Assembly (NCBI GenBank): GCA_021521415.1
Contig: JAIQDT010002846.1
Location: 186,001 to 250,000 of the forward strand
Length of the DNA: 64,000 bases
Direction: 5' to 3'
DNA from: Bidens hawaiensis
Lineage: Eukaryota; Streptophyta; Magnoliopsida; Asterales; Asteraceae
A model generated the notes under the pieces. The model worked only from the letters and a program-made list of their open reading frames with translations, did not search any database and had not been told where the DNA came from. Position numbers and translations under genes: made by a program. Shown here one piece after another: positions 22,250 to 33,679 of the stretch; the stretch's first letter is position 1; each line of letters opens with the position of its first letter.

Positions 22250-23200
22250 TAGAGGTGGCAAAATTAGTTGGTTGGGTTGTATTTGGGTGATGGGTATTGG
22301 TCAGGATGGGTTTTTAAAATAGACGGTTAGGATGGGTATAGGTCAAGATGGATAAAGTTAATCCATCTTGACACAAGTAAATGTTAAAATGTTAAGGGTT
22401 TCAAAAACCTCTCAAAAAAATATTCAAAAAATTTAATAAAAAATTAATAACTCAAAATATAAATCAAAAACGCAAAAACTAAAATAACTAAAATGTCTCC
22501 CCCGTCGTCCTTGTTCAAAAGAAAAAAAAGAAAAACCTCGGCTTCCCCTCAGTTCAGGGTCGGTTTTTTTCGGTTCATCTTTGTTTTCTTTTTCGTTTCG
22601 GTATCTATTTGGTTTCAATGTTTTCGGTTTTTTTTCGGTCTCGATTTCTTGGTTTTATTCGGGTTTAGGATAGATATGGGTCAAGATGGGTAAAGTTAAC
22701 CCATCTTGAACTAAGTAAAGGTTAAAATACAAAGGGTTTTAAAAACCCCTCAAAAAAATTAATAAAAAAATAATAACTCAAAATATAAATCGAAAACGCA
22801 AAAAGTAAAATAACTAAAATGTTTCCTCCGTCTTCTTCGTTCATTAGAAAAAAAAACTCAGTTTTGTCTCGGTTCAGGTTCGATTTTTTCAGTTTTTTTT
22901 TCGCTACGGTTTTGCTTTTTTTCATTTCATTCGGTTTCGGTATATGTTTGGTTTTAATTATTTCGGTTGCGATTTCTCGGTTTCTTATCGGTTCCGTGGG
23001 TTTTGTTTGAAATAAAATTGGATAAAGCTCGTTTTAATCCATTATAACCCATAAGCAAACCCATTCTAACCTATGACCAAAAGGCACTTGCATTTTCTCA
23101 ACCCATCTTGACCTTCTTGCAAAATTTTTTTGATCCATCCTGACCCATCTCATTTTTAAAAGTTATTCAAATTGACCCAAGGTTTGTTTTGCCACCCTTA
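22250..23200. mobile_element. hAT-like non-autonomous element with internal duplication
   Basis: The ends TAGAGGTGGCAAAAT and (inverted) TAAGGGTGGCAAAAC form terminal inverted repeats. Near both ends the subterminal word GATGGGT/ACCCATC is repeated. Inside, a block of roughly 340 bp (GGTCAAGATGG ... AAAACCCCTCAAAAAAAT ... CGCAAAAA) is present twice. The flanks TATGAATT/TATAATAA match only partly, so the target duplication is doubtful. Confidence 0.55.
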
Positions 23201-23399
23201 TATAATAAACTCATATCTTTCGTACCTTGAGAGTATTAAAGTACTTGTTTTACCCATCCCAATCACCTCGTTGGACACAACCTTTATCACTATAATGACT
23301 TTAAAGGTTATTATTATCACTGTAAATGTTTGATTTATCTCTACAACAAGATATATTTGATGAGACATACGTGAACTAACGTTCAACAAATACACTAGG

Positions 23400-23625
23400 T
23401 GCATGAAGTCAAACATCGCTTTTTTGGGATGCTTGGTAGCATCGATTGTACACATTGGAGTGGTCGACCCGCCTTACTGCTTGGTGATGTCAACATCATT
23501 GAGGTGACAACCCATACTCAATCATAATGCTTATTGCCGTGGCATCATACTAACTTTGAATTTGGCATGCATTCTTTGGTGTTGCCGAATCAAATACTGA
23601 TATCAATTCTTAAGATTAATTTCCA
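23400..23625 (+). pseudogene. PIF/Harbinger transposase fragment
   Basis: The plus strand reads HRFFGMLGSIDCTHW, then after a divergent stretch LIAVASY, two stops, IWHAFFGVAESNTDINS. In PIF/Harbinger DDE transposases the nuclease domain has GMLGSIDCxHW (first catalytic Asp) and EAVASxDLWIWHAFFGxxGSxNDINVL (second Asp). Spacing and order match. TAA and TGA at about 23552-23560 replace residues between SY and IWHAFFG, and the frame ends again soon after DINS. The third acidic residue is not recognisable. It starts about 200 bp after the hAT-like element at 22250-23200. Confidence 0.75.
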
Positions 23626-25408
23626 ATTTCGACGACATTATAAAAGGGATGCATTCGGTCTTTGTTTTATACCAATGGAGCATAATACTCATATAAGTAT
23701 TTATCTTGCTCCATTCGAAAAAAAAGTATTATCTTGTTGTTGATATTTACCCTAGGTACATCATGTTTGTTTAAAACGTTAACAAGCTCACATGTGGACA
23801 AAAGAAAGAAATTCAAAGTGTAAAAGATCGACTATAAACGATATCAAACGTGCATTCATAGGTTTGAGAAAATGTTAGGCTATTGTGGCCAATTCGGCAC
23901 AAATTTGGGCAAAAGAAAAAAAATGAGCGTAATGTGCAATTGCTTGATTTTATATAATATGATTTGGAGGAACAAAGGCCAACTATTTTCCAAAACTATG
24001 AATATGATACGTAACCAGCTTTTATTATAATTAACGCTACTGAGAAACTACAAATCACGATGCAATGTGCAATACAGAAACCTATTACTTTCGCATGAAT
24101 ATTGAGTGTATTTGGAAGCATCACTAAACAATAAATAATTAATATTAATACGTATTTTTCCCCTTATTTGTAGTTATTAAAAATTAAATTGATATTAGTA
24201 TTTTGTGTTTACTTTTAAACTAGTATTAGTATTTATTTCAAATTAAAACATTAAATAAACATATTTGTAATAATAATTAACGACAATGAGTGACTAATAA
24301 CTAAAAAAAGGCTTCTCATATTACCAGAACTTACATTAGCGAATAGCGAGTGTGAACTATGAATCCGCTTTTACTTACATGGCAACTTTTTTTTCACACT
24401 CATGTGACCATAACAAATACTCTTGTTGGATTGGACGCATTTTGTCGGGGTGCGTTATTTGATATGACACATTTTGTTGGGGTTTGCACTAAACGTTTCA
24501 GGCATATTAAATCCTCCGATAATTTTCTCCTAAATATAGCACTTGAGTGATCTATACATGTACAAATAAGACGTAACAACATTTAAGATAATGGATAACT
24601 TATTATTATTTTTTTCATCATAATGTCTGCCTTTTTTTTATAAACCATTTTGAAGAAATTGTGACAACTGACAAGTTTAAAGATAGAAGACACTCACACA
24701 TGAACATGAGATTTATAATGGTTTGGATAGTAGTAAAATAACTTACTCTGTATCCAGTCATTGATATCTACCAGGAGTTTCTTTAGCTTAGATATTAATA
24801 AATATCGTAACTTGTGATTTTAAAAGGGGGTGGGGGGGGGGGGGGGGGGGGGTATGACATAAACTGAGGATGGTTGAGATGTTAATGAAGTGACAAGGCG
24901 GCATCGGTAGGAACACCACCTCCACCTTTAGGTACCGCAAAACCTACATCAAAGTGGGGTACCTATAAAAATGTGGAGCCGCAACAAGAATGAAATTGGT
25001 GTTGCGGAATGGAGAAGTGAGAATACCGCCTCACCTTCGATACCACCCCTAACTTCGGGCGTGCTTCATGACACTATCTACCCTTAGGGTTAGGTTTCTC
25101 TAATTCTCTGTGTATATGCATGCACATTATTTTACGGTATCAAAATCTTTTGATTTTTCACACGTTATCAGCTCGGTTCTCTCTCTCGCTCCCTCCCTCT
25201 CATTCACTCTCCCTCTGTCCTCCCCCCCCTCTCTCTCTCCCATTTTGGGTGAGCATGTTTTAACCATACCAGATTGATACTTTTCAATTATATGCTCTAA
25301 TTAGCATATAGTTTGTTGGTTATGCAATTATAATAGAGTTAAAAATTCTATAATTGAATAATTCTTAACTCGTAAGAGGGCGTATGCCAAGTATGTTTTT
25401 GCATTTAA
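23626..25408. other. Spacer with G-tract, CT-rich tract and possible LTR relic
   Basis: A run of about 30 G with few interruptions lies at 24826-24852. 25180-25240 is CT-rich. 24855-25170 might be an old copia LTR: it ends CTTTTGATTTTTCACA and is followed by CGTTATCAGCTCG, reminiscent of the primer region of some copia elements; I could not find a partner. No gene seen. Confidence 0.35.
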
Positions 25409-26710
25409 CTAGTTTTATAGCCCGTGTCACACACTGGATAATTCAAATTATAAAATTATAAGTAAAACAAATAATTACATAGCGTATATGAAAAAAATGT
25501 ATTACATCTATGCTTGTATCTATACAACGTGTACATAAATTGATTTTATTTATATCACAAAATGATTTTTTTAAATGAACTTAATAAAAAAATGCCTGTG
25601 TAAAAACGTACCCGAGAATGCTTCTTTCTATTGAAAAATTCATTCTCGGTGTCATATATGTATGAAAGAATTTTGGTTATGAACTAATTTCAGAAATAAG
25701 ACTTCTCATACGATAGTAGTTCTAACAATTCAGCCTAAATACAAAAGGAGCGTTACCTTTATTGATATATTTATCAATTTACCACCCATCAAAGGAAAGT
25801 AGAACATTAAAATTGTAACAATGAATGTTCTTCGAGAATTATGTTTTCCAGAGCTACACCATGAAAAATATTTTGATCAGTTTCAGATGGCTTCTCGACT
25901 TTGTCATAATGACAACATAAAAAACATGTTAACCTATTCAATTTTGTGAATATTTTGTTTCATTTGAGATAGTTTAGCATATCATGCTTTCCATACGATG
26001 TTTTGATCACCATTGAAAGAAAATTAATATTGACATAAATATTTCAAATTTGATAAAAAGTTAAGCATTGATAGGCATGGGGGGTGGTATGTCGAAAGTG
26101 TTCGCAATGTTTTCTTAAATTTTAATAGTTGAGGGGAAAATAGTCAGTTTGCCAAATCCGAACTTTTTGATTATTTCAAAAAATGCCCTTAAAAATAAAT
26201 TTGAAACCCGAATCATGTTTAAAATTTTAACTTTCATACTTTTGACATTTTAAAGTCAACATTTTGAACCCACAACAAATTTGACGATAAATCTATTTTG
26301 CATTCTCAAACTTTTAAAAATACTCAAAATTTTCATTTTTGAACATAACAAATTTTGATCAAAATGTAATTAACTTGTACCAAACAATCTATTTACCAAC
26401 TTTTGACCCATAAAATCAAATTTAAGTTCCACAAAAAAACCCGAAACAATTTTCATTTGAGAAACATGATTTGTTGTTGATTTTTGGAATTCACCAAGTA
26501 TTTTGAATATATAGTAAAATAATACGTTAATAATTATATTTATAAAAATATAGAGATATTATATAAATATAGTGTAAAAGGAAAGTGACTAATTATCGAT
26601 TTATTACATATATATATTAGGGTATACTAGTTTTGGAGGGAAAAAATTATAAGAATTAACCAAAACATAACAAGTGTTCATATTTATTTTACTTTATTAG
26701 AATAGGTAGA
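25409..26710 (-). mobile_element. Probable non-autonomous Helitron (about 1.3 kb)
   Basis: On the minus strand the 3' end reads CCAGTGTGTGACACGGG (one-mismatch hairpin), a short spacer and CTAG, with T next (plus 25408 is A). A matching 5' start, TCTACCTATTCTAATAAAG, is found on the same strand at 26710. The base before it is not the expected A, so the 5' limit is less sure. I see no helicase or Rep domain. Confidence 0.55.
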
Positions 26711-27129
26711 CTAGCTTTTGAACATGTTTATTACAAGGATTTGTCAAATGATAAAAATATATAAGATCCATTATTTGAAATTAAGGAACAAACTAAACTA
26801 AAGGTAAAAAATGAAATATATATCCTACAAATAATGAGAAGTTTAGAAACTTAAGTTTATAAATTTGAGAAAATCTATTTATGTACAACATTTGTTGTTT
26901 TATTAAAAGTATTCACGTCGTCATTCGATAGTAACAATATTTTCTAGTTACCCTTGATATGCAACATATAGACATATAGTGTTAATGGGAAAAAAAGAAT
27001 TAGACATCGAAGGAACAAACCAACTCTAGAAAAAGATTGTTCTTAGTTATTTTCCACATGGTTAACTTTCATATTTTTACGTGTTTGATCTTCAGTCAAT
27101 ATTTTACTATAATTCTTGTGGAAAATAAG
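26711..27129. other. Spacer before the Tat element
   Basis: AT-rich. No 5' LTR or primer site of the following gypsy element is visible here, so either the element is 5'-truncated or its leader starts within this stretch. Confidence 0.4.
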
Positions 27130-27156
27130 AAGACTGCTAAAGACGCAAGCCTCATC

Positions 27157-28564
27157 ATGCCGAAAATGCTTGACGTTGGCACTCCGGATTTCCCGGGCCA
27201 GAGGTATCCAGCATCCTCTCACCCTCAACAAGGATCCTCGAACCTTTTCTAGAAGAAATACCTTGACCAATACTTACAAGGATCATCTATCCTTCAACAA
27301 GGATCATTAGGTCAACCCTTGAGATCCTCCAATCACCAGTTGCAAGGATCCTTGGCCTTCCAATCCAGTCCCTTAGGATTTTACCAAGGATCCTCCTCCC
27401 ACCAACTTCAAGGATCCTCGACCTTTCAACCAGGATCCATAGGCTTCCAAACAAAATCCATCATCCATCAGCATCCAGAGTCCTACTATCCTTATTGAAA
27501 GGAACCTTTGAAGGAACCCTGATCCAGACCAACGGAGATCCATGAAGGCGACTTCATACCCATGCAAACTACTGCTCCTGCCGGACCAACTGTTGATGCT
27601 GAAACGACGTACCTCGGGCGCAGCTATGGATCGAGATCTTTTGATCACACAAGAGGTAACATTTATGATAATCTACCTCTTGGCACTAACCATGGTGGTA
27701 TGCAGGATACCGGGATCCCAAACCGTAGCCCGTGAGCTACAAAAGCTCAAGGATATGATTTCGAGCGTACCTGGAGTCATCAAACCTATTCCCGAATTAC
27801 CAGCAGGAAACCACAACATATCCAGGTTTGCTCCACCGATTTGTGATGCTAAGATACCAAAGCGCTTCACTGCCCCTAGTATGAAACTATATGATGGATC
27901 CACGGATCCTGAGGAACACGTTGCCTTATATCGAGAAAGGATGGAAATTAATCCAATCCTAGATTGATTGAAAGAGGCTTGCTTGTGTAAAGGCTTTGGC
28001 TCAACCCTCACTGGATCCGCCCTTAAATGGCTGCTAAGTCTTCCTCCTTACTCTATTACTTCATTTTCCCATTTGATTAATCTGTTTAACAGTCAATTTT
28101 CATGCAGTAGAACCTTTGAAAAATTGACTAGTGATTTATATAGAGTTGTCCAACCTCGTGGGGAACCTATTAGGCAGTTCCTTGCAAGGTTTGGAAAAGA
28201 GGCTTTGGAAATTCCAAATTTGGATGTCCCGACAACTGTTGAGGAATTTGAAATGGGATTACAAAAGGACTTTCCATTTTATCAAGATCTTGTGATGACC
28301 CCTTGCAGGAATTTAGATGAAGCGCGAAATAGAGCTTTAAGATTCTTCAGGTTGGAGGAGGATCAAAGAATACAAGATCAACAAAGCACTCCGGTGAAAA
28401 AGGAGTCTCAAGACAAGAAGCAAGGATCCTACTTCAGGAACAGCAACTCTAAGCCATACAATAAACCAAATGGCCAAAAGATCAACGCGGGAGAAGAGGA
28501 GGAGGACGATGAAGATTGTCCAAGAATATCTAATTATTGCTTCTCCGTAGAGGAGGAGGAGTGA
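27157..28564 (+). pseudogene. Tat gag, broken
   Basis: The N-terminal 100 codons (from MPKML at 27157) repeat a QGSS/LQGS word, encoded by recurring AAGGATCC. Stops near 27250 and 27498 and frameshifts interrupt this part. The core follows: FAPPICDAKIPKRF, KLYDGSTDPEEHVALY, a TGA at 27965-27967, then CKGFGSTLTGSALKWLLSLP, REPIRQFLARFGKEAL-like sequence and LEEDQRIQ. The C-terminus (about 28470-28564) is a Glu/Asp-rich tail. The family core FxxxLTGxALxWxxxLPxxSIxSF is clear. The region just downstream carries a gag-like zinc motif. Confidence 0.8.
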
Positions 28565-29452
28565 TGATGGTTGTTAGGAACTTGGGCGACAAAGCAAGAT
28601 GGCCAAGGAAAAATGAGAAGGCACCACCCCCCAAAGACAAATCGAAATGGTGTGCCTTTCACGAAGACTTCGGCCATACGACAGAAGATTGCATAGCCTT
28701 GAGAAAGGAAATAAGCTATCTCCTCAGCAAGGGTTATCTCAAGGAGTTGTTCGGAAGAAAAAATCCCAGGAACCAGAATCCTGATCCAGTTTCGAAAAGG
28801 GCTGCTCCGCCTCCCCCAGACGCTCAAGTTATCAACATTATCTTTGGAAGGTCCGATATATGCAGAACTTCCTATTCGGCTGCAAAGAAGTACGCCAAAG
28901 AATGCAAGCTGGAGAACGGTGAAAGGCCGATCAGGACTTCTACAACAACCGAGCAAAGAGTTATCTCCTTCGATGAGGATGATCGAGTCAACGTTCAGGA
29001 TCCTCACCACGACGGTTTAGTCAATACTTTATTTATTTCTAACCATTATGTGCGCAGGATACTCATTGATTGGAGGAAGTTCAGTTAATATCATCCAACT
29101 AGAAGTACTTAGAAGGATGAATATCCGAGAGTCGGAAATTATCCCACGATCTTCGGTTCTTGTAGGATTCAGTGGAGAAACGAAGAACACATTGGGGGAC
29201 ATCAAATTACCCATATATATAGAGGGAGTAAATTATGTTCAAAAATTTTGTGTTATAGATTCCTTGTCTTGTTGTAATGTTATTCTTGGCAGACCATGGA
29301 TGCACGAAATGAAGGTAGTTCCCTCTACCTACCACCAGTGTGTAAAACTCCCTACCCCATGGGGGATAGCAAAGATCGAGAGCGACCAGAAAAACGCCAA
29401 AGACTGCTATACTTCTTCAATGAAGCCTACAAAAAAGCTGAGAGAAGCATAG
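28565..29452 (+). pseudogene. Tat zinc motif and aspartic protease, frameshifted at the active site
   Basis: CAFHEDFGHTTEDCIALRKEI (28651-28713) is the C-x2-H-x4-H-x4-C knuckle usual in Tat gag-pol. FGRSDICRTSYSAAKKYA and VRRILID lead into the protease. At about 29073 an extra base shifts the frame between ILID and GGSSVNIIQLEVLRRM, which is the D-x-G active-site region. Protease homology then continues in the other frame (LVGFSGETKNTLGDIKLP, CCNVILGRPWMHEMKVVPST). The frame stops at 29450-29452. Confidence 0.8.
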
Positions 29453-29639
29453 CAATTACAGAAAGCGAGAAGAAATGTCATGGAGACTAGGGAGAAGACT
29501 CCAAGGAAGTGGTCTTGCATCCAGAGGATCCTGACGGAAAAGTCCTAATAGGTGTTGAAATACAAGAATCCATTGAAAAGGATCTAGTATCCTTCTTACA
29601 CCCGAAGAAAGTCGACCTTCGCGTGGAAGCACGAAGATA

Positions 29640-30991
29640 TGACAGGTATTTCTAAAGATGTAATAACCCATAAACTTGGAATTGATCCTTCTTTCAGGCC
29701 TATTCACCAAAAGAGAAGGAAATTTGCCCCATAAAGAAATACGATCATCCAAGAAGAGGTACAGAATCTACTAAAGGTAGGTATGATTAGAGAAGTAAAA
29801 TATCCAAAATGGTTAGCCAATGTGGTTGTAGTTCAAAAGAAAAATGGAAAGTGGAGGGTATGTGTCGATTTTACTGACTTAAATAAGGCATGTCCCAAGG
29901 ATCCTTTCCCTCTTCCCCACATTGACTCCATGGTGGATGCTACCGCAGGGCATGAAATGTTGACCTTTATGGATGCTTCCTCAGGATTTCAACAAATTCA
30001 GATGGAACCCTCTGATCAAGAGGATACAGCGTTTATAACCCCTACGGGCATATATTGTTATATTGCTATGCCGTTTGGTCTTAGAAATGCAGGTGCTACA
30101 TATAAAAGACTAGTCAACATAATGTTCAAGGAACAGTTGGGAGAAACCATGGAAATCTACATCGACGACATGGTGGTAAAGTCAAAGAAGGCGGAGAACC
30201 ACCTTAAGGATTTGGAAGTAGCTTTTGACATCCTTGACAAATACAACATGAAGCTAAATCCTGCTAAATGTGTATTTGGTGTCAAAGCCAGAAAGTTCCT
30301 GGGGTATTTGGTAACCAAAAGGGGGATAGAAGCAAGTCCAGAGCAAATCCAAGCCATCTTGAACCTCAAATCTCCAACAAACGTCAAAGAGGTACAAAGA
30401 TTAACAGGAAGAGTGGCAGCACTTAACAGGTTCATATCGAAATCTTCAGAAAGATGTAAAGATTTTTATGACATCCTGAGGAAAAACAAGAAATTTAAGT
30501 GGACGAAGAAACATGAAGCTGCTCTAACTGCTCTGAAGGATTACTTATCCTCAGCCCCGGCCTTGATGAAGCCTGTGAATGGAGAACCATTGATCCTTTA
30601 TCTTGTCGTTTCCTTAACTGCCTTAAGTGCAGTCTTGGTAAAGGATCACGAAGGTATCCAACATCCTGTTTATCATGTAAGTAAAAGTCTCCTCGATGTC
30701 GAGTCCAGGTACTCTCATTTGGAAAAACTTATTCTTGCTCTAATCATAGCTTCAACTAAGTTAAGACATTATTTTGAAACTCGTACTATTGTTGTAAAAA
30801 CTAACTATCCAATAAAAAATGTCCTTAGAAAACCGGAAATGTCAGGTAGAATGGCCAAATGGGCTGTAAAACTAAGTGCATATGATATTCAATATGAGCC
30901 TAGAAATGCAATTAAGTCACAGGCATTAGCAGACTTTGTGGCTGATTTCAGTAGCGATTTAGAAGAACAAGCCAATCTTGAAGTTCAATAG
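29640..30991 (+). pseudogene. Tat reverse transcriptase and RNase H
   Basis: RT copies the element RNA into DNA and RNase H removes the RNA strand. From about 29640 the frame reads GISKDVITHKLGIDPSFRP; a TAA follows near 29732, and then 402 codons are open (29783-30991). Motifs are CVDFTDLNKACPKDPFPLP, DASSGFQQIQM, IAMPFGLRNAGATY, YIDDMVVKS (catalytic Asp pair intact at about 30160) and KCVFGVKARKFLGYLVT. The RNase H part has PVYHVSKSLLDVESRYSHLEK. A TAG at 30989-30991 separates it from the second RNase H in the same frame. This is the best preserved coding stretch of the element. Confidence 0.85.
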
Positions 30992-31410
30992 CTCAAAGAA
31001 ACCAAGGATCCTTGGACACTCTTCACTGATGGAGCCTCACATATCAAAGGAACAGGATTGGGAATACTGCTGAAATCGCCACAGGGGGACATAATACCCC
31101 ATTCCATAACTTGTGAATTCCAGGCCACTAATAACGAGGCAGAATATGAGGCACTTTTCCCAGATATACAACTAGCCAAAGGTATGAGAATCAGGTATCT
31201 TCAAATTTTCGTAGATTCATTATTAATTTCTAATCACTTTAATGGCTCATACGCAATCAAAGATGAGAAACTAATTAAATATTTAGATATAGTAAAGGAT
31301 CTTGCAGGATCCTTCGAATATTTTACAATTACGTAGGTACCAAGAGAAGAAAATGTTGGGGCCGATGCCTTAGCAAACCTAGCTTCAGCTTTGAAGCTCC
31401 GGAGAATATA
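30992..31410 (+). pseudogene. Second, archaeal-type RNase H of the Tat element
   Basis: In the same frame as RT: WTLFTDGASHIKGTGLGILL (first Asp), FQATNNEAEYEALF (Glu), IFVDSLLISN (Asp), then a stop at 31334-31336, then VPREENVGADALANLASA (last Asp). This is the acidic set of archaeal/plant-type RNase H (TDGAS, NNEAEYEAL, DSxL, ADALA). A second RNase H of this type next to the retroviral-type one is an accepted mark of Tat elements. The frame closes again at about 31409. Confidence 0.85.
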
Positions 31411-31629
31411 AAAATCCCTATCATCCACGTCCTATCCCCTGCAATTGAGGAATGCCAAACAATGGAAATATATGGGAGTCAACACACGGATCCTAAGGAT
31501 CATTCACTTGATCATTCATCCTGTATCCTTCTAACAATGAAGTATATCCAAGATGGAGAAATTCCAAAACAAGAGAACCCCAAGGCTTTCAAAGCCAAGG
31601 TCCGTATTTAAGGTGCATCGAAGGATCCG

Positions 31630-32702
31630 AGATCCAAGAAGTGCTGAAGGATTTCCATGAAGGAGATTGTGACAACCATACAGGGGGCAGAGCATTATTC
31701 TCGAGGATTCTAAGAACCGGATACTTCTGGCCTACTATGAAAAAGGATGCTATGGAATACTCCAGGAAATGTGATGCTTGTTAGAGGCACGACAACATTC
31801 TACATCAACCGGTAGAACCCTTATATCCTATCGTCTATTCGTGGCCATTCATGAGATGGGGAATGGATATAGTGGGTAAGCTCCCTACAGCTCCAAGTGG
31901 AAGAGTCTTCATGTTAGCAATGACATACTATTTCTCTAAATGGATCGAATCTGAGGCTTTCCCTCAAGTTAGGGAAAAGAAAGTTATATCCTTTATCAAG
32001 CGTAACATTATAACCAGATTTGGAATTCCTTTTGAAATTATTTGTGATAATGGTTCCCAATTTATTGGGAAAATAACTACTAACTTTTGTGACAGTTGGG
32101 GAATCAAGATGATCACTTTGACACCAGTCCATCTACAAGCGAATTGCCAATCAGAATCAAGTAACAAGATCATCATCAACAATCTGAAGAAAAAGGTTGG
32201 AGCAAAGGAAGGCAAATGGGCTGAAGAACTACTCTATGTGCTTTGGGCAGATAGGACTACTCCAAAGAATGCCACAGGACAGACGCCGTTCTTACTTGTC
32301 TTTGGAGCTGAGGCAGTGATCCCCACAGAAATGGTGTATCCAACAGCCAGAACGAGCATCCTTGATCCTCAGAGAAATGACAAGAATCTTCTCCAAGATC
32401 TAGATACTGTGGAAGAACTTAGAGATCAAGCAAGATTCAGAATGGCCGCCTATCGACAAAAGATGGCTGGTGCATACAACAAGAATATCAGAATAAGAAG
32501 ATTTGAAGTTGGAGATTTATTTCTTCGAAAGGCGTTCCAGAATACAACTAATCCCGCTGACGGGAAGTTAGCACCGAAATGGGAGGGCCCTTATTTGATT
32601 GAAGCCGAAGCTGGAAAGGGGGCATATCGTTTGATGAATATGGAAGGAGACACGTTCCCAAGGGCTTGGAATGCGACTCATCTTAAAAATTATTTTTGTT
32701 GA
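31630..32702 (+). pseudogene. Tat integrase
   Basis: Integrase inserts the DNA copy. The zinc-binding HHCC part is FHEGDCDNHTGGRAL ... CDAC, followed by a TAG at 31782-31784. The core then runs open to the TGA at 32700-32702: MDIVGKLP (first Asp), ICDNGSQFIG (second Asp), QSESSNKIIINNLKK (Glu). The C-terminal part is FEVGDLFLRKAFQNTT and KWEGPYLIEAEAGKGAYRL. The DDE residues are all present; only the upstream stop and frame changes disable it. It lies in a different frame from the RNase H part, so at least one indel lies between 31410 and 31630. Confidence 0.85.
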
Positions 32703-33660
32703 TCAGGATCCTAGATCCTAATCATTTACCTCAGTGTATTACTTGGTAAAATTTTACTTTATGTTTATATATGTTATGTTAGATTCTTGTTTTGTCAAAC
32801 ATGTCAAGTTGCAGAACTGCCGAGCTATAGGGCCCTCAAGTGGAAAAAACGGGTTTGCCAACTCTCTCCTAAGTTTAATCGGCCTTGTCGCCAGGTTTAT
32901 AAGGTCTTCACCTTATCTCTCGAATTAGGGTTTCTACACCCTCGCCTGGAGCGCACGATTATTCAGGTATGATTGGAGGCTATGGGACCAGTGCACTATA
33001 CGTGGCTGACAATTTCATGGCTAAAAATCATACCTTGGATCCTACGAATTAAAAGGTAGACGTACCATATACACAAGTTAAGGTCAACGCCGAGTTAGGC
33101 TCGTCACCGCGTACAATTGGGCCAACACCAAGGATCGGCTCGTCGCTCATATTTATTGGGCTTGTCCCCACGTTCAATTGGGCTTGTCCCCATGTTTACT
33201 TGGGCTTGTCCCCACGATTTGTTAGGCTTGTCCCCAAGATAGTTGGGTTTAAATCCAGCTTTTCTAACTTTTATGTTCTCTTTTGATGATTTATTTTAAC
33301 AGGTAAATATCACGAAGAAAAAATCTCTAAGGATTGAGAATCCTCTATCCTAGTGACACAAATTATAAACTGAAAGCCAAAAGAAGTTATATTATTATAA
33401 GCAACATAAAAAGGTGATCCGGGCTTCACCAGCAAAAACGTGGACCATCCACCCGGATCAAGCGACGTCATAGTTATGTTCATGCAGAAATTAAAAGACA
33501 AAGGCGGTTAAGGCTTCATTCCCATAAAGCTAAGGATCCCTCCACCCTAACCACCTTTGATAATTGTCTTATAGATCACAGATCCTAAGGATTACCACTA
33601 CCATTGTCCATACCAACCATCAACAAAAACCATTTAAACTTCATAAAAAATGGGCGCCGG
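32703..33660. other. Tat 3' region, first part, with GGGCTTGTCCCC repeats
   Basis: Non-coding stretch after integrase. At about 33160-33245 the word GGCTTGTCCCC repeats about five times with a 20-22 bp step (TTGGGCTTGTCCCCACG variants). No coding region seen. Confidence 0.6.
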
Positions 33661-33679
33661 CCTTGTCTTCATATCCATC

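Noticed and set aside
24855..25170. Solo copia LTR
   Set aside because: Only the end region and a following GTTATCAGCTCG looked familiar; no second copy or target duplication was found, so it is only mentioned under spacer.
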